NCBI RefSeq assembly: GCF_029867415.1
Contig: NC_081184.1
Coordinates: 78,900,364-78,964,363 of the forward strand
Length of the DNA: 64,000 nucleotides
DNA from: Vicia villosa
Taxonomy: Eukaryota > Streptophyta > Magnoliopsida > Fabales > Fabaceae
Direction: 5' to 3'
The translations under genes were made by a program, and so were the position numbers. Shown here piece by piece: positions 1 through 9,856 of this stretch; within the stretch, counting starts at the first letter, position 1, and every line of letters begins with the position of its first letter. The notes beneath the pieces are model-generated. The model had not been told where the DNA came from. It worked only from the letters and a program-made list of their open reading frames with translations, and ran no database searches.

Positions 1-265
1 CCTGTCATACCCCAATTTTTGACCCTAAGATCACACATCATTTGCATACCAATCATCAATCAAGAAATTTAAACCTAGATCTCTGCTTGCAATGTTGTGC
101 TCAATTCATCTGCAAAGGAATCATCGAGCACCCATGTTTTAGTTTGTGTATATTGTTTTACTAACCAAAATACCAAAAATATTGCCTTGTGCTCTTGTAT
201 GTTTGTGTTTTGTAGGTACCAAGTCAAAATACCCATCAAAGGAGCATTTTTCAACATTTTCACTG

Positions 266-450
266 TGCAAATCGATTTGCATAAGGTGTAAATCGATTTA
301 CACAACTGTTTCTGCACTAGATTTGCTTCTGCCATCAGTGCAAATCGATTTGCATAAGACAGCAATCGATTTGCATAACTGTTTTTGCCCCAGATTTTGC
401 CTTTTTTCAGCCATGTAAATAGATTTGCATAATGTGCAAATCGATTGCAC
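266..450. repeat. Palindrome cluster in LTR_A, copy 1
   Basis: Perfect palindromes TGCAAATCGATTTGCA at 266-281 and 339-354 and GTGTAAATCGATTTACAC at 286-303. Imperfect relatives lie at 361-376, 413-429 and 434-450. All have an ATCGAT-type core flanked by TGYAA/TTRCA arms. Confidence 0.9.
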
Positions 451-689
451 CAGCACGAATTTGGAAAAATGAAGGCAAATTTCAGCTTTTTGAAGTGTTG
501 ACATCATTTGCAAGCATGGGAAGCATGACTTGGTTCTTACATTTGATTTCCTACATCATCTAATCATGTACCCTCATGTGATTGCATCAAGACCATTGGA
601 TTTCATTTTTGGCTCCAAATCACTTTTCCAAGCCTAATTCTATTTTCCAATCCTAACTCCAAGCCACAAAATTTCCCAAGCCTAAGTGC

Positions 690-696
690 TATAAAT
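690..696 (+). promoter_or_regulatory. Putative TATA box of LTR_A
   Basis: TATAAAT in a GC-richer context (after AAGTGC and before TGAGGCAC), at a plausible place for the Pol II promoter of the LTR. The same box is at 3837-3843 in the second LTR copy. Confidence 0.45.
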
Positions 697-925
697 TGAG
701 GCACTCCCCTCTTCATTTTTCAAGCTTTGATAGCCAAGAAACTTATTGCAAATTCTCTCCTCACCTCTTCCAAACCCATCACTCAAAGCTCTTTCTCTTC
801 CACACAAATTAGTGAGTCACATCTTGAACCTCACTAATTTAGAGCTAAACCTCAACATAAACACTACTTTTCTTCATCAATTGTGATAGATCAAGGCTTG
901 TGGTTGTGTGTTCTTGAAGAAGATT

Positions 926-1025
926 NNNNNNNNNNNNNNNNNNNNNNNNNNNNNNNNNNNNNNNNNNNNNNNNNNNNNNNNNNNNNNNNNNNNNNNNNNN
1001 NNNNNNNNNNNNNNNNNNNNNNNNN
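926..1025. other. Assembly gap (100 N)
   Basis: Exactly 100 unknown bases, the usual placeholder for a gap of unknown size. Most of the body of the first Ogre-like element could be missing here. Confidence 0.99.
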
Positions 1026-1689
1026 CGGAAGCCTTTGCTCAGGAATTCCCAGTTGAGAGAGAGGATGGGGTCATTACATTTCAATGTACCTTTTCCATAA
1101 AATTACCACTTTCCAAACTTTGTATTAATCCATGGGGTCTTGCCTTTTGCAGGCTACCATTCTATTAAGAAAGTTTGAGCCTTTACCTTTTCATTTGGCA
1201 ATCTTATTTCTTCCATATCTCTCAAAATGTCATTTATTGTTGATAGTAATTTTTGAAACAAAGAGAAAATTGATTTCAACAAAATCCTTTTGAAAATTAT
1301 AAAAGAATTTTTACTTTGATTCATGAGTGCATTACAAGGAATGGATATGTTGATGTATTCATATGCAGAAGAACGTATTACACTCAATATACCTTTGGCC
1401 TGGTTCGAGTTTGGTTTAGAACTCAACTACGGTGTTCTCTCAGCTTCAATGTTCCCTAGTGTTGGGTATCATATATTTTTGAAGCCATCAAAAGATTGAT
1501 AGCAGTTTCTGCTCTGGTGTTCAGTTTGGGACATGCTTGATTATGTCATCTTTGTACACCATCTCTTTTATATCATCAGTGGTACGGTGGTATGCCTTCT
1601 TCATACCTTCAGTGGAACGTGGGTATGTGTTATCGTTAGTGGTACGGCGATACATCTCTTTCTACCTCCAGTGGGACGTTGGTAGTTCA

Positions 1690-2544
1690 CCTCCAGTGGA
1701 ACGTTGGTGTATTTTGTTATCTTCATCGTCAGTGGTACGTCGATGTATATCTCTTTCTACCTCCAGTGGGACGTTGGTAGTTCACCTCCAGTGGAACGTT
1801 GGTGTATTTTGTTATCTTCATCGTCAGTGGTACGTCGATGTATATCTCTTTCTACCTCCAGTGGGACGTTGGTAGTTCACCTCCAGTGGAACGTTGGTGT
1901 ATTTTGTTATCTTCATCGTCAGTGGTACGTCGATGTATATCTCTTTCTACCTCCAGTGGGACGTTGGTAGTTCACCTCCAGTGGAACGTTGGTGTATTTT
2001 GTTATCTTCATCGTCAGTGGTACGTCGATGTATATCTCTTTCTACCTCCAGTGGGACGTTGGTAGTTCACCTCCAGTGGAACGTTGGTGTATTTTGTTAT
2101 CTTCATCGTCAGTGGTACGTCGATGTATATCTCTTTCTACCTCCAGTGGGACGTTGGTAGTTCACCTCCAGTGGAACGTTGGTGTATTTTGTTATCTTCA
2201 TCGTCAGTGGTACGTCGATGTATATCTCTTTCTACCTCCAGTGGGACGTTGGTAGTTCACCTCCAGTGGAACGTTGGTGTATTTTGTTATCTTCATCGTC
2301 AGTGGTACGTCGATGTATATCTCTTTCTACCTCCAGTGGGACGTTGGTAGTTCACCTCCAGTGGAACGTTGGTGTATTTTGTTATCTTCATCGTCAGTGG
2401 TACGTCGATGTATATCTCTTTCTACCTCCAGTGGGACGTTGGTAGTTCACCTCCAGTGGAACGTTGGTGTATTTTGTTATCTTCATCGTCAGTGGTACGT
2501 CGATATACATCTCCTTCTACCTCCAGTGGGACGTTGGTAGTTCA
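1690..2544 (+). repeat. 95-bp minisatellite, 9 units
   Basis: Nine head-to-tail units of 95 bp, nearly identical except the last one, which has changes near 2504-2513. Each unit contains three relatives of CAGTGGNACG (with G, A or T at N), so it arose from a shorter ~30-bp repeat. More divergent units flank it on both sides (about 1556-1689 and 2545-2712). The frame rotates from unit to unit because 95 is not a multiple of 3, so the small frames across it are not genes. Confidence 0.97.
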
Positions 2545-3068
2545 CCTTCAGTGGAACGTGGGTATGTGTTATCATCAGTGGTACGGTGGTATATCTCTTT
2601 TCATGACATCAGTGGTACGGTAGTGTATTTCTCTTCAATGCCTCCATTGGAACGTTGGTATGTGTTATCGTCAGTGGTACGGCGGTACATCTCTTTATCA
2701 GTGGTACGATGATCTGATTTCTGTTAACAGATGATGGGTATTCAGATGCATACTTTCTCATCCCCAGTGAAAGAGGATGACCCCTTTTCTCATCCCCAGT
2801 AAAAGAGGATGCTATAACCTCTCTGACGCGAAATGTTTTCCCCAGAGAAGTTTCTGTTCCCCACTAAAGTTCTGTCTCCAACAAAGTCTTGCCTTCCCCA
2901 GAGGAGTTCCTACTTGCAAGACATTTGTTTCCCAGCGGAGTTATATCAAGACATTTGTTTTCCCCAGTGGATCACCTGTTACTCCCCAGTGTTGTCATGC
3001 TTTATTATCATCACATGCATTCATTGACATTGCATTGCATCTTAGGCTCAAAAATTGTGCTTTATATA

Positions 3069-3139
3069 TTTAAGTCTCTTCGATTTTTGTCAAAACGAAG
3101 ATTTCCAATCATCGTATCTCCAAATCGAAGAAACTTAAA
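3069..3139 (+). other. 18-bp stem-loop next to the PPT of element A
   Basis: Arms TTTAAGTCTCTTCGATTT (3069-3086) and AAATCGAAGAAACTTAAA (3122-3139) pair at 17 of 18 positions around a 35-nt loop. The 3' arm runs into the PPT. The counterpart at 9778-9846 keeps the pairing with different bases. Confidence 0.75.
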
Positions 3140-3149
3140 TAGGGGCATC
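3131..3149 (+). other. Polypurine tract before LTR_A
   Basis: AAACTTAAATAGGGGCATC lies immediately before the TG of the LTR. The identical 19 bases precede the LTR at 9857. It is the expected plus-strand primer site. Confidence 0.8.
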
Positions 3150-3412
3150 TGTCATACCCCAATTTTTGACCCTAAGATCACACATCATTTGCATACCAAT
3201 CATCAATCAAGAAATTTAAACCTAGATCTCTGCTTGCAATGTTGTGCTCAATTCATCTGCAAAGGAATCATCGAGCACCCATGTTTTAGTTTGTGTATAT
3301 TGTTTTACTAACCAAAATACCAAAAATATTGCCTTGTGCTCTTGTATGTTTGTGTTTTGTAGGTACCAAGTCAAAATACCCATCAAAGGAGCATTTTTCA
3401 ACATTTTCACTG

Positions 3413-3597
3413 TGCAAATCGATTTGCATAAGGTGTAAATCGATTTACACAACTGTTTCTGCACTAGATTTGCTTCTGCCATCAGTGCAAATCGATTTGC
3501 ATAAGACAGCAATCGATTTGCATAACTGTTTTTGCCCCAGATTTTGCCTTTTTTCAGCCATGTAAATAGATTTGCATAATGTGCAAATCGATTGCAC
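3413..3597. repeat. Palindrome cluster in LTR_A, copy 2
   Basis: Same arrangement as 266-450: two TGCAAATCGATTTGCA, one GTGTAAATCGATTTACAC, and imperfect relatives. Confidence 0.9.
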
Positions 3598-3836
3598 CAG
3601 CACGAATTTGGAAAAATGAAGGCAAATTTCAGCTTTTTGAAGTGTTGACATCATTTGCAAGCATGGGAAGCATGACTTGGTTCTTACATTTGATTTCCTA
3701 CATCATCTAATCATGTACCCTCATGTGATTGCATCAAGACCATTGGATTTCATTTTTGGCTCCAAATCACTTTTCCAAGCCTAATTCTATTTTCCAATCC
3801 TAACTCCAAGCCACAAAATTTCCCAAGCCTAAGTGC

Positions 3837-3843
3837 TATAAAT
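3837..3843 (+). promoter_or_regulatory. Putative TATA box of LTR_A, copy 2
   Basis: TATAAAT, the counterpart of 690-696. Confidence 0.45.
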
Positions 3844-4298
3844 TGAGGCACTCCCCTCTTCATTTTTCAAGCTTTGATAGCCAAGAAACTTATTGCAAAT
3901 TCTCTCCTCACCTCTTCCAAACCCATCACTCAAAGCTCTTTCTCTTCCACACAAATTAGTGAGTCACATCTTGAACCTCACTAATTTAGAGCTAAACCTC
4001 AACATAAACACTACTTTTCTTCATCAATTGTGATAGATCAAGGCTTGTGGTTGTGTGTTCTTGAAGAAGATTCAAAGTTTGTGAAAGATTTGGTAAAATT
4101 CTAGATCCAATCCATAATTCAAGATGTGATCCATTGTTGTTTATGCTTGATGCACCTTTGGTGCTACATTGATGAGATTTGCTTGCTTAATTGATACATT
4201 TTCGTGCACAAATTGATCCAAGATCACAAGGTGTTTGGTTTTATGTTTAAACAAGTTTTCTTCTCTTTATTTGCTGTTTTTTTTGAAAACTGTGTTGT

Positions 4299-4414
4299 GC
4301 AAATCGATTTACATCTTGTGCAAATCGATTTACATAACTGAAAACTGCGCAGATTTTGAAAACAGAGTTATGCAAATCGATTTACACTCTGTGCAAATCG
4401 ATTTACATCTGGGC
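4299..4414. repeat. Second palindrome cluster in LTR_A
   Basis: Four more sites of the form TGCAAATCGATTTACA in two pairs (about 4299-4335 and 4370-4412), separated by ACTGAAAACTGCGCAG. They lie 0.8 kb downstream of the first cluster of the same LTR. Confidence 0.85.
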
Positions 4415-6370
4415 AGAATGCTTATTTTCGTGGTTTTTGACTTGTTTTTGGTTCTAACTCATCTTCTACTCCATTCTTTTGATATTTTCTTTGAATCACA
4501 AGTTAGAGGCCTAATTTCTCTCTAATTTCAATGGACTTAGGGCGTTGATAGGATGAGAATCCAAATCCGCAATATTAAGTGATTGAAATTATGGATGAAA
4601 GGAGCTTTTAATGTGGTTCCATCTTTTACTTCTTTTTATTTTGGTCGATGAAAGTCTTAATGCCTTGAGAATTCTTATGGATTCTTGGTAAAGACTAGAT
4701 CACTCACCTATTTTCTTTTCGTGCGGTATTGCTTTCGGAAAACGATCTACATATCGTTCTTCTCGCATGCATTAGCACATAAAGTTTTGACCGGCCTCGT
4801 TGTAGGGTGATTTCTATATAAATCACTTGGCGATCTGCTTAACATAGCGCAATATTTCGTGTCCCGAATAAAAAAGATCAAATATGGAAGAGAATTGTAT
4901 GCGGTTGATTTAAGACTTGTGGAGGTTTTTATCGTGTAGTCGCTATGATTTTATCAAGCTTCTGATAAGCCCCATTGACTTTAAATCCGAGTACATCATT
5001 CACTCACCATTGATCTCCTACTAACTTTGATAACATACTTGACAAGCTTCAAGATGGTTATCTTTAACATTTGACAACTAACTTTAATTTCCGCACCTTT
5101 ACTATATCGTTCTTTATATTACCGCTCTTTATATTACCGCTCTTTATATTTCTCGCTTTATTGCTTTACTTTATCATTTCATCATATTTACTTTCCGTCA
5201 TTTTTTCTTTTGTCCACTTGGACCATACTTTATTTTTTCGCTAAAACACTAATAAATAATCAAAAATCTAAAAAATACATAAGGTTCTCTTTGGACTATC
5301 AGTTACTATCCCTAGCAATTTGGAGATTCGGACTTATGGACCTAGTACCTTTGGACTCATTCTATTACTATCCTGTGATTGTTCTGTCTGTCTGGCATTG
5401 TTCTGTTGTATGTTTATGTGTGCAGGTATTTCCTTGAAAGCCCTTGATGGTTAATTCCAAGGCATTGAGATAAGGATTTTACCCAAAAACAGCCGTTACT
5501 CTGCCCAATTTTTGTCAGAATCTTAATGTGCTTAATGAAAAAATGGTGCTAAGATAATAAGTTCATCTGGATCCCCAAGTGTTAATGTGTTGGTATTGAT
5601 AAATCCAAAGGATGGGAAAATTACCTTGGCTCTTAATGTCAAGTGTTGGCTTCTTATTCGGTTAGACCGTTTCTTTCCTTAGCTTTTATTTTATGCATTA
5701 GGTTAGCCTCTTCATCTCCTCCCATTCTTAAATTTTCAAAATCTTCTCCCTTTTTCCAAAATATTCTTATGTTTGCAAATCTTTTCAAAACCTTTTTCTT
5801 AAAAATATCTTTCGCCCTTAGTGGCTTTTCTTCAAAAGTTTAGACACCGTTAATTGTCGAAACGAGTGGTTATACCCCACGATTTTGAAATTGATTGATA
5901 ATAACGAGATCTTTTCCGCGTGAGAGAGCTAGTGGCATACTCGTTGATTTTATCCGAGTTGGCGCCCTTCTTTCATTTGCGATGCAAAGAACTTGTTTGT
6001 TCTCATGCTCAAGATCAATGGCTGAGTATTTCTCTCTAACGACAACAAAGTGTTTATTCGTTTTAAAACGTTTTTTTCCCAAAAGCGGAACTACATTAGC
6101 TCTGACTTCTCCATTGCACCGAGGAGGTATGTAGGCACAAGGCTTAACGCTTTGCCGAGCTTATTTTAAAAATAAAACAAACCGTTTTTTTAGCACACAC
6201 ACAACACAGATTTTCAAAAAGGTTCCTGTGGAGTACCACAGATATGAGGGGTGCTTTAAACCTTCCCCTCATATAATCAACACCCGTACCTGAGATCTCT
6301 TTCTTGTTTTAAAAACAAAACTTTGGGTTTTACGTTCTTTTCCCTTTTCCTTTGAAAAAAATAAAGCGCG

Positions 6371-7732
6371 GTGGCGATTTCAAACGGAATATTGATTCGA
6401 GTCAATCCCATGGCTTCGATATCAGATTTTCCCCGCTACACCGCCTATGTGTTTACAACTGAAGCAGTCATCGATGATAAACCGTGGTTCCACAACATCA
6501 AACGCTTCCTTCAAACTCAAGAGTACTTGCTTGGGGCATCAAACAAAGATAAGAAAACTCTAAGGAGGCTTTCTGGCAGTTTCTTCCTGAACGGAGATGT
6601 GTTATACAAAAGAAACTTCGACATGATTTTGCTCAGATGCGTGGATAGACACGAAGCAGGCATGTTAATGCATGAAGTGCATGAAGGGTCCTTTGGAACT
6701 CATTCAAATGGGCATGCAATGTCCAAAAAGATCTTAAGAGCAGGATACTATTGGTTGACAATGGAATTTGACTGTTATAAACACGTGAAGAGATGTCACA
6801 AGTGCCAGATCTACGCAGACAAGATCCATGTGCCACCAACTCTACTCAACGTTCTATCATCTCCGTGGCCTTTCTCCATGTGGGGTATCGACATGATTGG
6901 AATGATCGAGCCAAAAGCTTCAAACGGTCATCGTTTCATCTTAGTGGCAATTGATTACTTCACCAAATGGGTCGAAGCAGCATCTTATGCCAATGTTACA
7001 AGACAAGTGGTTGTGAGGTTTATCAAGAATAACATCATTTGCCGATATGGTGTTCCCAGCAAGATCATTACTGACAATGGTTCAAACTTGAACAACAAGA
7101 TGATGAAAGAATTATGTGAGGAATTCAAGATTGAGCATCATAACTCTTCTCCTTACAGACCAAAAATGAACGGCGCCGTCGAAGCCGCCAACAAGAACAT
7201 TAAGAAGATTGTTCAGAAAATGGTCGTCACTTACAAAGATTGGCATGAAATGTTGCCATTTGCTTTACATGGGTACCGTACTTCAGTGCGTACTTCAACA
7301 GGGGCAACCCCTTTCTCTCTAGTATACGGCATGGAAGTTGTACTCCCCGTAGAGGTTGAAATCCCATCAATGAGAGTCCTCATGGAGACTAAGTTATCAG
7401 AGGCTGAATGGTGTCAAAGCAGATACGATCAGTTGAACTTAATCGAAGAAAAACGTATGACTGCTCTATGCCATGGACAGTTATACCAAGCAAGGATGAA
7501 ACAAGCCTTCAACAAAAAGGTTCGACCTCGTGAATTTCAAGAAGGAGACCTCGTGCTTAAAAAGATCTTGTCTTTTCAACCAGATTCTAGGGGCAAATGG
7601 TCTCCTAATTACGAAGGCCCGTTTGTTGTCAAAAGAACATTTTCTGGCGGCGCCATGACTCTTGCAACCATGGATGGTGATGAACTCCCATACCCTGTCA
7701 ATACTGATGCAGTCAAGAAATACTTTGTCTAA
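6371..7732 (+). pseudogene. Ogre/Tat-like integrase, remnant of an internally deleted pol
   Basis: A 453-residue open frame encoding the integrase of a Ty3-type element, which inserts element cDNA into the genome. Visible: zinc-binding H101/H104/H111 with C142 and C145, catalytic D174, D235 and E271 (35 residues between the last two), and the C-terminal GPF module near residue 416. All catalytic residues are intact. The first ~22 residues are not protein by origin: they read through leader sequence (TTTTCCCCGC at about 6428-6437) that normally follows the LTR. The first ATG is at 6410. Gag, protease, RT and RNase H are missing, so leader and pre-integrase segment were joined by a deletion. 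Without a known start this could be translated only as part of a polyprotein, hence the pseudogene call. The frame itself has no stop. Confidence 0.85.
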
Positions 7733-7754
7733 AAAAGACAAAAGAACAGATCGG

Positions 7755-7899
7755 TAAGTCGAAAACCCGCAAAGGGCGACTTAGGCAAAAATGAGCGTCT
7801 CGGTGGACTGAAAACCCGAAAGGGCGGTCCAGGCAAAAATTAGAGACAATAAACAGAAAAATTCATCCTAGTAGATTGAAAACCTGAAAGGGCAATCTA
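7755..7899 (+). other. Three tandem stem-loops with compensating arms
   Basis: Units at 7755-7783, 7804-7831 and 7872-7899 pair TAAGTCG/CGACTTA, TGGACTG/CGGTCCA (one G-T pair) and TAGATTG/CAATCTA. Between the arms is a conserved GAAAACCYG-AAAGGG core with an inner CCC/GGG stem, and each is followed by GGCAAAAAT. Arm bases differ between units while pairing is kept. They start 22 bases after the integrase stop. Confidence 0.8.
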
Positions 7900-8830
7900 G
7901 GCAAAAATTAAGGATTTATGACAAAGTAACTGCATCAGTCCATACTTCGTCACCTGAGGAGTCTTTTTCATCAAAGGATCTTCAATCAAATCATCACCAA
8001 TCTGAAGCGACAAGCACAGTTGGAACTCAAAGTTGTTAGGGAGAATAGTGGTTATTGCTTTCAATGTAGCCTTTTCCGCATAATTACCATTTCCAACTTT
8101 TGTAAATACTCCATGGAATCACGCCTTTAGCTGATTACCATCCTATTAAATAAATTTGAGCCTTGTGCCCATTTGTTTGCAATTCTTGATCTTTTCTAGC
8201 TTGCAAAATGACGCTTTAATTGTGTTATTCACTTTTGAAAGAAAAAAAGAAAAAAGTTTTAAATGAATTTACTTCCCTTTTTCAAAATAAAAGCGAAACA
8301 TTCCTTTGAGTTGTGAACGACAGAAGGAAACATCAACAGCTGTCTCCATAGGATGAATAAAAGGATTCTCCTTCAGAATTGCTCTTTTTCCACAAAAAGG
8401 GGATGATGAGACAACAGTATTCTTGTGCCAAAAAGAGAAATTCCTGAACCAATTACCCCTCGTGATAGGAAAGGCTCTTCTATCCCCAGTGAAGAAGGTC
8501 TTTTATCTCCAGTGACGAAGATTTTCCATCTCCAGTGAAGAGGTTCTTCCATCTCAATAAGAAAGGATGCTTATCTTCCCCAGAGAAGTTGAAAGCATGC
8601 AACACCATTCATCACCCGTGTTATCTACACCGTGCTGAAGAACATTTGCCAAGTATCTGGTTGTATTGCGACGTCGGTCCCTCTCCAGTATATACTTCAT
8701 TGTCTGTCAGTATCGTTAGCATGCATGCAACATTCATGACATTCATCATTCATACATATTTGCATCATTTATGCATTCTTGCATTTTTCAATGTTTGCTT
8801 TGAAAATCACTCGCTAAGCATATATCTATC

Positions 8831-8873
8831 CCAAAAAAGAGAAAAAAAAAGAAAAAAAAGAAAAAAAGAAATA
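8831..8873 (+). repeat. A-rich GA tract
   Basis: Runs of A broken by single G residues, over 40 bases. Simple sequence; no coding sense. Confidence 0.85.
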
Positions 8874-9308
8874 GGTATGGGCGTGTCATCTCTCCAATAG
8901 GTTGTCACCCATAAGCAGAAAGAACATCTTTTGTTTCTCCAGTTCCCCACTGAGATCATTCCTCGTGGAAGAAGGTTGCTTCAGTATTCTCCTCTCAAAA
9001 CAAAGGAGAAAAATCCCCATTGAATTCATTCCTCATGGGTACAAAATCTTGTTTGACTGTTTCTTTCCAATTCATTCATGGATAGAACCTTGTCTTTACC
9101 AGAGATTCAAATTCTGATTCCTTAAATAGGGTCGAGAAAAGTTGAACCATAAACAATAGCCTCATCATCTGAGCAGTTTATGTTTCTTTCAAAAGATTTT
9201 TCCTCTCAAGGAAATCAATCATGAAGACCATTTGACAATCAGGGCCTTATTACTGTTCACAAGGCTGAATAACCAGTAATTTCCCTAACAGAGTCTCCAG
9301 GATCATTT

Positions 9309-9555
9309 TATCACTTGGCTGATAATTGATCATGTCTTCAAAACCGCTATCACAGGGGTGGTAGTCGGTAACCTTTTTGTTCTGGTTATATTATTTAACA
9401 TGTCTATCACCATGCTGATAGTCGGTAATATTAACCGAACCTTTGAAACTCTTTTTTACCTTGTCAAGTCTATCACCTTGCTGATACTTGGTAATGCAGT
9501 TTCATACCTTTCACCTTCGCATTATTAACAAGTATATCCCTGTGCTGATAGTCGG
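9309..9555 (+). repeat. Tandem CTATCA...TGATAG hairpins
   Basis: Five spaced units at about 9309, 9347, 9404, 9470 and 9533. Each has a short inverted repeat (TATCA/TGATA; CTATCAC/GTGGTAG with one G-T pair; CTATCA/TGATAG; TATCA/TGATA; a decayed one). The last four are followed by GTCGGTAA or CTTGGTAA. Spacing is about 57-66 bases after the first. Confidence 0.7.
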
Positions 9556-9777
9556 TAATGTCGATAGGTAAGCTTTTCTTACAAAGCTATCATTCCCCGG
9601 TAAAGCATACACTTGCTTTCCCAAAAGAAAAATGGATTCTCTTCCTAAAAAGGATTGAGACATCCTTCCCGATCTCTTGTCCCCAGTGGAGTCAGCTCTT
9701 GATGTCCCCTCGGTAAAGATATCCTTGCATCGTTCGCAATTTTGGTATCTTAGGTCCAAAATTCGCGTCTTCTGATA

Positions 9778-9846
9778 TTTAAGTCTCTTCCACCCTATCA
9801 AAACGAAGAGTTTCAATCTTCATGTCTCGGGTTGAAGAAACTTAAA
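9778..9846 (+). other. Stem-loop next to the PPT, counterpart of 3069-3139
   Basis: Arms TTTAAGTCTCTTCCACCC (9778-9795) and GGGTTGAAGAAACTTAAA (9829-9846) pair at 16 of 18 positions around a 33-nt loop. Against the copy at 3069, three T-A pairs are replaced by C-G pairs. Confidence 0.75.
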
Positions 9847-9856
9847 TAGGGGCATC
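9838..9856 (+). other. Polypurine tract before LTR_B
   Basis: AAACTTAAATAGGGGCATC, identical to the tract at 3131-3149, immediately before TGTCATACCCC. Confidence 0.8.

Larger units (their letters stand above)
3..925 (+). mobile_element. Ogre-like Ty3 LTR (LTR_A), first copy, cut by gap
   Basis: The sequence starts TGTCATACCCC, the same start as the LTRs at 3150 and 9857, both of which follow a polypurine tract. Bases 3-925 match 3150-4072 at a constant offset of 3147 with no difference seen, so this is the same LTR. It is broken off by the run of N at 926. It contains no credible gene; small frames rich in CKSI-type residues are translations of the palindrome cluster. Assignment to Ogre/Tat-like Ty3 elements rests on the shared LTR start, the PPT and the downstream integrase. 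Confidence 0.8.
1026..3149 (+). mobile_element. 3' untranslated region of Ogre-like element A
   Basis: No gene is seen. The first part (about 1060-1190) resembles 8050-8165 of the next element body: both have 'TTTCAATGTA.CCTTTTCC', 'CCATGG' and 'CTATTAA' in the same order, so both are the stretch between integrase and PPT. It holds the 95-bp minisatellite, then several 'CCCCAGT' segments (2760-2990), and ends in a hairpin and the PPT before LTR_A. Long 3' regions of this kind are typical of Ogre-type elements. Confidence 0.7.
3150..6370 (+). mobile_element. Ogre-like LTR_A, second copy (about 3.2 kb)
   Basis: Begins TGTCATACCCC right after the PPT and its first 923 bases equal the first copy. 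The right end is placed near 6370 because the closing stretch (6130-6370: 'GTAGGCACAAGG', 'GGGTGCTTTAAACCTTCCCC', 'AATAAAGCGCGG') parallels the closing stretch of LTR_B (38870-39226), and leader-like sequence with TTTTCCCCGC follows. The exact end is uncertain by about 30 bases. No gene inside; a triple GCTCTTTATATTACC-type repeat lies at 5109-5156. Confidence 0.65.
7733..9856 (+). mobile_element. 3' untranslated region of the integrase-only Ogre-like element
   Basis: About 2.1 kb with no credible gene between the integrase stop and the PPT. It holds three related stem-loops (7755-7899), a region shared with element A (8050-8165), CCCCAGT-type segments (8480-8540, 9680-9700), an A-rich tract (8831-8873), a series of CTATCA/TGATAG hairpins (9309-9555) and the PPT-adjacent hairpin. 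Confidence 0.7.

Noticed and set aside
266..450. CRISPR-like array
   Set aside because: Plant nuclear DNA, repeats are palindromic and unevenly spaced, no cas-like genes.
75..513. Frames with repeated CKSI/QIDLH residues in LTR_A (also at 3222-3660)
   Set aside because: They translate the palindrome cluster ATCGATTTGCA on either strand; no gene signals.
1537..2712. Series of overlapping frames with the same 88-residue translation
   Set aside because: They are readings of the 95-bp minisatellite. The frame shifts in each unit and no start or domain supports a protein.
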